64,000 bases of DNA from Stutzerimonas stutzeri RCH2 (GTDB lineage Bacteria > Pseudomonadota > Gammaproteobacteria > Pseudomonadales > Pseudomonadaceae). This document shows positions 8,630 to 15,803 of this stretch, in pieces; within the stretch, counting starts at the first letter, position 1; each line of letters begins with the position of its first letter. The notes below the pieces were generated by a model. That model worked only from the letters and a program-made list of their open reading frames with translations. It did no database searches and was not told the DNA's origin. The translations under genes were made by a program, and so were the position numbers. Where the stretch lies: NCBI RefSeq assembly GCF_000327065.1, contig NC_019936.1:1178001-1242000 (forward strand). The letters are read 5' to 3'.

Positions 8630-9493
8630 ATGGACGACTTGACCTATACCCTGCGGCAGCTCTGCCAGCGCAACCGTGACGGTAGCTACAACACACAGGC
8701 CGACCGGATGCGTTCTCTCGCGCTGGCTGCGCGGCAACTACGCGAGGCCGGTTTCCGACAGATGAAGGCTTCGTCGCTCAAGGGCAAGCACGTCCAGGCG
8801 TTGCTAGATCGCTGGCAAGGCGAAGGTTTGTCGTCGGGCACCATCAAGAATCGGCTCTCTCACCTGCGCTGGTGGGCCGAGAAAATCGGCAAGTCTGGCA
8901 TCTTGCCGGCGGACAACATGCAGCTTGGCGTGGCCGAGCGCCGCTACGTGACCAACATCAGCAAGGCCCAGGAGCTGGGCACAGGTTTTGAACAGGTCAG
9001 CGACGCGCACGTACGCATGAGCCTTCAGCTACAGGCCGCCTTCGGATTGCGTCGGGAGGAAGCGATCAAGTTCCAGCCCAGTTATGCGGATCGGGGTGAC
9101 CACATCGCCCTCAAGGGATCGTGGACGAAGGGCGGCCGGGAGCGAACTGTGCCCATCACCACGACAGGGCAACGCGACGTACTCCAGGCTGCGCACCGTC
9201 TGGCGGGGACAGGGTCATTGATCCCGGCAAACAAGACCTACATCCAGCAACGGCACATCTACGATGGTCAGTGCAAGGCGGCGGGCCTGAGCAATATGCA
9301 TGGGCTGCGGCATCGGTATGCACAAATGCGATATGAAACACTGACGGGGTGGAAGTCACCGGCAGCAGGCGGGCCTGGCACGGCTCAACTCGACCTATCG
9401 CAACGCCTGGCTGACCAACAAGCACGACAGCAGATCAGTCGTGAACTTGGGCATGAGAGGATGAAAGTGACAGCGATCTATCTGGGAAGCTGA
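8630..9493 (+). CDS. ICE-type integrase-domain (tyrosine recombinase) protein
   Basis: 287 aa from ATG 8630, chosen because GGGAGG lies 7 bases upstream and because family members I know begin with a similar DLTYxLRQLC sequence; the GTG at 8513 has no such support. It has an N-terminal SAM-like DNA-binding domain (to about residue 115) and a catalytic half. That half contains the arginine in FGLRREEA, lysine in SWTKGGRER, HGLRHRY for the HxxR pair, LGHER, and a tyrosine in the final AIYLGS. The family is typical of clc/PAGI-2-type integrative conjugative elements, but here no conjugation genes follow. It is convergent with the HNH gene of the defence operon. Confidence 0.85.
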   Translation: MDDLTYTLRQLCQRNRDGSYNTQADRMRSLALAARQLREAGFRQMKASSLKGKHVQALLDRWQGEGLSSGTIKNRLSHLRWWAEKIGKSGILPADNMQLGVAERRYVTNISKAQELGTGFEQVSDAHVRMSLQLQAAFGLRREEAIKFQPSYADRGDHIALKGSWTKGGRERTVPITTTGQRDVLQAAHRLAGTGSLIPANKTYIQQRHIYDGQCKAAGLSNMHGLRHRYAQMRYETLTGWKSPAAGGPGTAQLDLSQRLADQQARQQISRELGHERMKVTAIYLGS

Positions 9494-9548
9494 TTCAAGC
9501 CCAAGCCTCCAAAGATCCGCAACCGACTTGTCATCTGCCTAAGATCCA

Positions 9549-10625
9549 TCAAAGAACACCGATCTGATGACAAGCATCGAGAAAAGGCTTTTTGAGAAAA
9601 TTGCAGTCAGTGAATGGGCGTTTTTTCGTATTGAACGTCAAGGTCTGCAGAAAATCTTGCGGATCTCGACCCAGCTCCTTCCACTCATCCAATACCTGCG
9701 TTAGCCAGGCCTTGCCATCGCTTTCTGTGCAGAGCTTGGCTTTGTAGCGTTCTTCAATGCCGTAAACGTCCTTCCACGTTTCGATTTCTTCGGCAACAGC
9801 GGCTGGGCCAAAGTGTAGGGTGATATCAGCCGGGGCCAGCTTGGCGATGTCTGAATGCTGCAAAGTGATCTGTAGCTCGATGGACTGCGCTGCTGGTTTG
9901 TAAGGGTAGAAAACAGCACGACGTTGAACTGCTCTGGCGGGGTCTTTGGGTGTGTAGGCGGGATCCTTGCTGGTCTTGTAGCTGCTGTTGCAGTGGTGAC
10001 AAGCCGGGACAAGGTTGCGGAAGTTGATGGAGTTGAACGGGTACAACGCCTTGGGCAAGTAATGGTCGTAGGCTTCGCGCTTGTTGTGGTACTCGCCCAG
10101 GAGATCGTTGACACCACAAAACGGGCATTTCCCAGCCTTATTGGCCTGCACGAACATTTGATAGTGGTCGTCAATGTCACCGATCTTGCCGCGCAATGCG
10201 ACGAGGTTCAGAAGCGATTGCGAATACAGGCCCTTGAAAAACGTGCCGAGCTGGACGGCAAGGTCTTTGTGATTGACAGCGATGTCGCCGTAACGGGCGA
10301 GTTGTGTTGCCGGATCATTGGCACACACTTTCTCCAGGTCGTTATTGCCTTGATACCACTGCTGAAACTGTCTGATCTGCGCGTCGGATAGAACCGAGAA
10401 GAAGCCGTAGATGCGTTCCACATGGCCAGAGAAAAACTCCGCGCCATTGCTGTCGTCATAGTGAAATGCAGTCATCACTTCATGCAGTTCAGGGTTCGCA
10501 AGAAATAAATCCAGGCCGTAATCGCCGCTTGCCGGCGCTTTGCACCAGACCTCATGAAAGATGAAGTCGATGAACGCCTGCATCTTCTCCATCTGGTGTG
10601 GCACGTAGGTGTACGGAAACAACAT
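9549..10625 (-). CDS. HNH endonuclease, last gene of the restriction operon (PtuB-like partner)
   Basis: 358 aa. The N-terminal about 160 residues match nothing I recognise. A zinc-HNH nuclease core follows: CPFC (167-170), DHYLPK (187-192, the metal-binding D-H pair), RNLVPAC and HHCN (CxxC at 209-212, then N213). This is the ββα-metal fold of HNH endonucleases, so it probably cuts DNA (or tRNA/other nucleic acid). The start codon lies 5 bases after the stop of the ATPase gene, so the two are almost certainly co-translated and act together. An ATPase plus HNH pair is the composition of Septu (PtuA/PtuB) and related defence modules. The subfamily assignment is inferred; the HNH motif is seen directly. 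Confidence 0.85.
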   Translation of the reverse strand: MLFPYTYVPHQMEKMQAFIDFIFHEVWCKAPASGDYGLDLFLANPELHEVMTAFHYDDSNGAEFFSGHVERIYGFFSVLSDAQIRQFQQWYQGNNDLEKVCANDPATQLARYGDIAVNHKDLAVQLGTFFKGLYSQSLLNLVALRGKIGDIDDHYQMFVQANKAGKCPFCGVNDLLGEYHNKREAYDHYLPKALYPFNSINFRNLVPACHHCNSSYKTSKDPAYTPKDPARAVQRRAVFYPYKPAAQSIELQITLQHSDIAKLAPADITLHFGPAAVAEEIETWKDVYGIEERYKAKLCTESDGKAWLTQVLDEWKELGRDPQDFLQTLTFNTKKRPFTDCNFLKKPFLDACHQIGVL

Positions 10626-10630
10626 CAGCC

Positions 10631-12463
10631 CTATGCCTCCCCATTTTTTGGCTGATCGCCGTCAAGAATGGCCTTGATCAGCAGCACTTTCTCTACCGAG
10701 TCGCCGAGCTGGTGGTGAATCTCCGTGATCAACGACTCTTTGTCTTCGGTACCCTGTTCAAAGCGTGCGCGCAACGCCTCCAACAAGGCCTGAGCGTGAC
10801 CGCCGATGGTTTCGCGCTTGCCGAAGGTGTTCATGGTGATCTTGTTGATCGAGGCACCCAGCGTGTTGTAGTTCGGCTTGCTGATGCTGACCTTGCCGCT
10901 GGCTTTATCCTTGGCGAACACCAACACCTTCTCCGGCTTGCTGTCGGAGATCAGGAAGGGCGTGTGGGTGGTGACCAGCATTTCTTGTCCCGCATCCTCC
11001 ACATCGGGCAAGCATTGACGCAGGCGGGTAATGAAGCTGGCGCGCCAGTGCGGGTTGAAGTGGGTTTCTGGCTCATCAAGGAGGAACAGGCTGTTGGTCT
11101 TGCGAAACAGCAGGCATAGCCCAAGGCTGTGCAGCATCTGGTACTCGCCGTCCGACAGCTCCTTGAGCAGCATCGGCTTTTCTAAGCCCTGCTTTGTGAA
11201 GTAAAAATTCTTGAAGCGCATAATGCGCTGGTCGGAGGCCAGCGTCGGTACCGTCTCACTGACGTAGTGGCTGGTGGAGCGGTACAGGTCGGTCTTGATG
11301 GTGTCGCTGACGCTATACAAGTTGAGCGTCAGCAGAACCTGCAAGGCCTGGAACAAAGCGAGTGCAGGGCCTGCCGGATCATCGAAATTGGCACGGAAGG
11401 CTTGCTTGGTCGCTTCATTGATCCGGTAATCCAGGATCAGCGTGTCGGAAGCCTCATCGTAGAAATGCAACGTGGCACAGCGCTTGAGCTTTTCGACAAT
11501 GGCCGTGCGTTCAGTACGCTCATCGCCATTAGCCTCTAGTCCTTGAAGCAGATTGACTCGGTAATCTCCGGTCTCTGGATCAAGATAAACCACATTGGTA
11601 TCTGTAAAACGACCATCCTGCGTTTCGGTGGGCAAGGCGTACTCACCCGAAGTAAAGGCAGCAATTTGCTGGCTTGTGGTCGGGATGCTGCGGCGCAGGA
11701 CAATGCGGAACTCGCGCAGCGCCTCTATGCCCACATCCTCGCGGAAGGGCTGGAGAGTGGCTTCATCCTGGAGCAGAAGATTGCACAACAGAATAGCTTG
11801 GCTGAAGCCACTGTCCAGATAGGCTAGCCGCGTTTCGGGACGGCCGGGATAAGGGAGCTGTCGGGCCAGAGCATTCCAGTACTCATCGAACTGGATGAAA
11901 CGCATCTTGAAGAACGGCAGGCTGAGAATCTCATTCTCGCCGGAGGAGTAGCCCAGCACGTATTGCGGCAATAACAAGTCACGCTCTTCGTCGCTCAATC
12001 GGCTGAAAGCAAAGCCCTCGACAGGGAACGCTTCGTTGTTCTCCCAGCGCAGCCACGGCGACTTGTCCCTCTCCTTGATTACGACCACGTGGGCGAACTC
12101 CGGACTACCGGAAGACCGGTATTCCTTCGGCAACTTGATCAGGTATTCCAGTTCATAGGCGTTGGGATAGCCTTCGTGCTCTTGTATGCCATCCGGATTG
12201 TCATCAGGGTCGTACTGAAAGATGTCGGGCAAGAAATTGCGGCGTACCCGCTGCACCTCCAGCTGAAAGAAGATCGCTGCCAACGCTTCGAGCAAGTTGG
12301 ACTTACCGCTGCCGTTGGGGCCAGCACACACGAAAGGCGCAAAACCTTCGGGCTGGGCCAGTTCTTCCTGCAAGCTCCATTCGTTGCGGAAGTGATGCTC
12401 GAAACCACAGGGCAGGCTACGAAAGCCTGCCGGGTCAGTGATCTTGAGGCGGAGCAGTTTCAT
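10631..12463 (-). CDS. restriction-system-associated AAA family ATPase (SMC/RecF-like, PtuA-like)
   Basis: 610 aa. Walker A GPNGSGKSN spans residues 48-56, an ABC-type signature LSDGE lies near 436, Walker B FLLDEPETHFNP near 460, and a switch histidine in TTHTPFLI near 500. The layout is that of ATPases that dimerise head to tail, as in RecF, OLD and PtuA. There is no room for a C-terminal TOPRIM nuclease, which argues against an OLD nuclease; the nuclease is supplied by the next gene. The family resembles what is annotated as 'restriction system-associated AAA family ATPase'. It starts inside the hsdS stop codon (ATGA), tying its synthesis to HsdS. A role as sensor or gate for the HNH protein is inferred. 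Confidence 0.88.
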   Translation of the reverse strand: MKLLRLKITDPAGFRSLPCGFEHHFRNEWSLQEELAQPEGFAPFVCAGPNGSGKSNLLEALAAIFFQLEVQRVRRNFLPDIFQYDPDDNPDGIQEHEGYPNAYELEYLIKLPKEYRSSGSPEFAHVVVIKERDKSPWLRWENNEAFPVEGFAFSRLSDEERDLLLPQYVLGYSSGENEILSLPFFKMRFIQFDEYWNALARQLPYPGRPETRLAYLDSGFSQAILLCNLLLQDEATLQPFREDVGIEALREFRIVLRRSIPTTSQQIAAFTSGEYALPTETQDGRFTDTNVVYLDPETGDYRVNLLQGLEANGDERTERTAIVEKLKRCATLHFYDEASDTLILDYRINEATKQAFRANFDDPAGPALALFQALQVLLTLNLYSVSDTIKTDLYRSTSHYVSETVPTLASDQRIMRFKNFYFTKQGLEKPMLLKELSDGEYQMLHSLGLCLLFRKTNSLFLLDEPETHFNPHWRASFITRLRQCLPDVEDAGQEMLVTTHTPFLISDSKPEKVLVFAKDKASGKVSISKPNYNTLGASINKITMNTFGKRETIGGHAQALLEALRARFEQGTEDKESLITEIHHQLGDSVEKVLLIKAILDGDQPKNGEA

Positions 12464-14127
12464 GACTGAACAGCCTTGAGTTCGATGCGGTTGCCGACTT
12501 TATTGCCCCCCTGCGTCAGGGCGCCAGCCGCCAGCGCCTCGAACACCAACTTTTTGATGTCTTCATAGTCGTTTACGTCAAGCCCAACATTATTGCTCGG
12601 GTAGAACTCGGCTAAACGGTTCTTCTGCTCATCAGTGATACCTTCGTCTTCCACCACAGTCTGCAGCCATTCTGTGAGTCGATCACTCACCGCCACCATA
12701 AAATCTTGCACCGAAAATGGTGCATCTCCCAGTTGTTGGCAATAGGCTTCCAGCCATTCTGCGATCAATGCTTTACGCGCCTCGGAATCTTCCAACGCAG
12801 CCGGCAGGTTTCCGGTATCGGGCAAATGAATCGTAGTCACGGTTTGCACAACAGGTTCGGGCACGGTGGCTTGATCTCCAATAGCAACGGGAGCGATAGA
12901 CTGAGCGGGGAGAAGCACGCGCGACAGATCCAATTCTCCCTTGAAAGCCTGCTGACTTAGTGCGCCGTAGAGGGCTTCCAGATCAGTGAGGCTTTGTTGG
13001 TAGAGAGATTTAATGCCTTCGACTTTTTCGACAATGGTGGCGAATTGATTTTGTAACGGCCACGGTGGAATTGGTAGGAGGACTGTCTTAAGGTTCGCCT
13101 TCGAAATGTTCGGCATAGAACCAGCAGCCCCCGCGGCCAACGACTGGATTCTCTTCCGCTGCGAATCACAAATGAGGAGCTTCCATATGAAAATTGGATT
13201 TATCTCCGCGTTCTTCTTAAAAACAAAGCGGAAGATCAGGTCAGGCATTAGGAGCTTTGGCCGAGCTTTAAATACATAGGCACATGCCGCCACCAGGTCA
13301 TAGGTATTTTTCCTGCTGAACAGCAAATCTCCTGCTTTGACCTCGTCGCGCACTGATGGAAGAACATTCTGTGGCAATGCTTTGTTTTCGTTCTCATCAA
13401 ATCTGCAGCGCGTTACAGCGCCTAGCTTAAGCACCCCCCATTCGTCTGCAACGGCCTCTCTAGCCTCACACTTGGGGCTTTTCCCACTTTCAATGTCGTC
13501 GAGCAGTTCTGAAAACTGCTTCTTGCCCCACCCCTTCTCATTTCGCACCGGATCGCCAAACATCTCCAGAAACACGCTCTTGAGCAGATCATCGAGTTGT
13601 TGCAGGTGTTGTTTGCGCTGGTCAATCAGCCCTTCCACTTTGCCGAGCAGATGGGCAATGCGGATTTGGTCATCAAGGCTATGGGGAACTGGAATCTCAA
13701 AACTCTCGATATCACCCAGACCAATGGCTGGGTAAGCAAGATCTTTGATCAGCGATGAAGGTGGAAAGTGCTTCAAAGCCAAACGGAGATAGTCTGTTTG
13801 AGTGTCGCTCTTGGGAATCAGCGTCGCCAGATGGCTAACGACATGAGCAGGGTTTTGAAGGACGTAGACGCGATCTTTGGTGGCGGACATGCCACTCTTT
13901 GCAAAAAGAACGGTTCCTCTCGGATAGGTCTTCAGCTTCCGTCGCCTGGCTGTTTCTTCGCTGACGAGTTCAAGGCCGGACTCGGGTTCACCTGACAGCA
14001 GTCTATCCAGGCTACCTGCTCGGACAAATGGTGTTCCGTAGTCGGAAAATTCGTCACTCTTTGGCGCTGCTTGCCCTGCTGACACAATCGCCAGTTGTCT
14101 CAATGGAGTTGGTTTCATTGGGATCAT
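12460..14127 (-). CDS. hsdS: Type I restriction-modification specificity subunit with a C-terminal extension
   Basis: 555 aa, compared with 400-450 for most HsdS. Two target-recognition/coiled-coil repeats are visible. The first ends IPVPHSLDDQIRIAHLLGKVE... with the helix to about residue 190; the second starts GKKQFSELLDDIESG and ends ILPIPPWPLQNQFATIVEKVE-like (to about 400). HsdS sets the DNA target of the HsdM/HsdR complex. Residues 400-555 form an extra region with a proline-rich linker, then a largely helical, acidic domain that I do not recognise. Part of the gene (about 13.0-13.9 kb) is more AT-rich than its neighbours, as is common for exchanged recognition domains. Starts and stops overlap hsdM and the ATPase gene by four bases each. 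Confidence 0.92.
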   Translation of the reverse strand: MIPMKPTPLRQLAIVSAGQAAPKSDEFSDYGTPFVRAGSLDRLLSGEPESGLELVSEETARRRKLKTYPRGTVLFAKSGMSATKDRVYVLQNPAHVVSHLATLIPKSDTQTDYLRLALKHFPPSSLIKDLAYPAIGLGDIESFEIPVPHSLDDQIRIAHLLGKVEGLIDQRKQHLQQLDDLLKSVFLEMFGDPVRNEKGWGKKQFSELLDDIESGKSPKCEAREAVADEWGVLKLGAVTRCRFDENENKALPQNVLPSVRDEVKAGDLLFSRKNTYDLVAACAYVFKARPKLLMPDLIFRFVFKKNAEINPIFIWKLLICDSQRKRIQSLAAGAAGSMPNISKANLKTVLLPIPPWPLQNQFATIVEKVEGIKSLYQQSLTDLEALYGALSQQAFKGELDLSRVLLPAQSIAPVAIGDQATVPEPVVQTVTTIHLPDTGNLPAALEDSEARKALIAEWLEAYCQQLGDAPFSVQDFMVAVSDRLTEWLQTVVEDEGITDEQKNRLAEFYPSNNVGLDVNDYEDIKKLVFEALAAGALTQGGNKVGNRIELKAVQS

Positions 14128-15788
14128 TCCACCATCCCCTTCAGCTCCAATAGTTCACGGACGATTCCGCTCTGCACCTTGTCCAGTTCAGCCTCATTTA
14201 CATCACCAACTTCTGCCTGAATCAACCGATCCAGAATCACACCCGGCGCGTCGTACGGCACGTCCTCGAACACATCCTGTTTGTAGCGCGACAGCGATAG
14301 GTCATAGTTGTTTTTCTCGTCGGCGATCTCGGTGCGTGGCACCATAAAGCACTTGACAGTACGGTCGGTGTCGGTCGCCGCATCACGGGCGTGGTATTTG
14401 GCAATGATGTCTTGCAGGTCACCAGAGCCTGCCTGTTTGGTGCGCTTGTCATCCAGCGTGTAGCCGTCGGCGGCCATCTCGTAGAACCAGACATGCTCCG
14501 TGGCAGGTTTGGCAACCTTGTCCTTAATTCCCCAGACCTTGGTGAACAGCAGAATGGCGGTGCTGACCCCAGCATAGGGTTTGAACACCCCGCTGGGCAG
14601 GGTGATGACGGCCTTGAGGTCGCAGCGCTCCACCAGCAGTTGACGCAGCGTCCTGAATGCCCCGCCAGAGCCGAACAACACGCCCTGCGGCACGATCACG
14701 CAGGCGGTGCCACCCTTCTTGAGCAGGCGATAGATGTTCTCGACAAACAGCAATTCAGTCTTGGTGGTAGAGAGCTGCAGGTTCTCATTGATGTCACCCT
14801 TGTCGATGCTGCCGGTAAAGGGCGGGTTGGCGAGCACGATGTCGTATTCGGCTTCCTCGTCGTAGCTCTTGCTCAGGGTGTCCTGATAGTCGATGTGCGG
14901 CTCGTCAATGCCGTGCATCATCAGGTTCATCAGACCCAAGCGCACCATGGTGGCGTCTATGTCGTAGCCGTACAGGCTTTCCTGCAGGATGGCCTGAGCC
15001 TTTTCGGTCAGTGCGGCAGCGACCGAGGTGCGGACAAAGCCGTCTTCATCGGGCGCAAGGTTCTTGGCCCCTGCCTTGATGGCCAACTGGGTGACGATGT
15101 ACTGGTAGGCTCCCAGCAGGAAGCCGCCGGTGCCGCAAGCCGGGTCAGCGATCTTGTGGCCTAGCTGTGGCTGCACCAGTTCGGCCATCAGCTTGATGAT
15201 GTGGCGCGGGGTACGGAACTGACCATTCTTGCCAGCGGTGGCGATCTCGGCCAGCAGCATTTCATAGACATCTCCCTGGATGTCCTGAAAGGCCTGGCCG
15301 TTTTCCCGTGAGTCCTTCTCCATCACCTCGAAGATTTCGTCGATGGTCTTCACCGCCTCCACCAGCAGGGCGGGCTTGGGGATGATGAAGACCGCGTTCT
15401 TCATGTGGTGGGTGAAGTTGGACTCGGCGCCGTTCAGGTCCTTGAGAAAAGGGAACACCTTGCCCTGCACGTGCTGCAGCATGTCTTCAGCCTGCATGCG
15501 CTTGAATTCGCTCCAGCGTAGGCTGCGCTTTTCGATGGGGCGCTGTTCCGATGCTGGCCAGTTGCGTTCCTCGGGCGGAATCCACGTGCCCGTGAATTTG
15601 GAGATGTAGTTCTCGCCGGTCCACTCGGCATCGGCCTGGCGTTTCTGGTCCAGCTCATCCAGCCGTTTCATGAACAGCAGGTAGGTGATCTGCTCGATGG
15701 CGGTGAGCGGGTTGCTGATGCCACCACTCCAGAATTTGTTCCAGAGCTGGTCGATCTTGCTTTTGAGTTCGGGATTGTTTTGAAGCAT
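14124..15788 (-). CDS. hsdM: Type I restriction-modification DNA methyltransferase subunit
   Basis: 554 aa. An N-terminal HsdM_N helical domain (to about 160) precedes the N6-adenine methyltransferase domain, with the SAM-binding motif DPACGTGGF (215-223) and catalytic NPPF (321-324). Together with HsdS it methylates adenine in the target so that host DNA escapes cleavage. It starts 15 bases after the hsdR stop, and its stop overlaps the hsdS start. Confidence 0.96.
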   Translation of the reverse strand: MLQNNPELKSKIDQLWNKFWSGGISNPLTAIEQITYLLFMKRLDELDQKRQADAEWTGENYISKFTGTWIPPEERNWPASEQRPIEKRSLRWSEFKRMQAEDMLQHVQGKVFPFLKDLNGAESNFTHHMKNAVFIIPKPALLVEAVKTIDEIFEVMEKDSRENGQAFQDIQGDVYEMLLAEIATAGKNGQFRTPRHIIKLMAELVQPQLGHKIADPACGTGGFLLGAYQYIVTQLAIKAGAKNLAPDEDGFVRTSVAAALTEKAQAILQESLYGYDIDATMVRLGLMNLMMHGIDEPHIDYQDTLSKSYDEEAEYDIVLANPPFTGSIDKGDINENLQLSTTKTELLFVENIYRLLKKGGTACVIVPQGVLFGSGGAFRTLRQLLVERCDLKAVITLPSGVFKPYAGVSTAILLFTKVWGIKDKVAKPATEHVWFYEMAADGYTLDDKRTKQAGSGDLQDIIAKYHARDAATDTDRTVKCFMVPRTEIADEKNNYDLSLSRYKQDVFEDVPYDAPGVILDRLIQAEVGDVNEAELDKVQSGIVRELLELKGMVE

Positions 15789-15803
15789 GGTGTGCTCTGC
15801 TAT

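Noticed and set aside
10631..12463. OLD-family nuclease assignment for the AAA ATPase
   Set aside because: The sequence after Walker B and the switch histidine is only about 105 residues and lacks the acidic TOPRIM motifs, so the nuclease must be the separate HNH protein.
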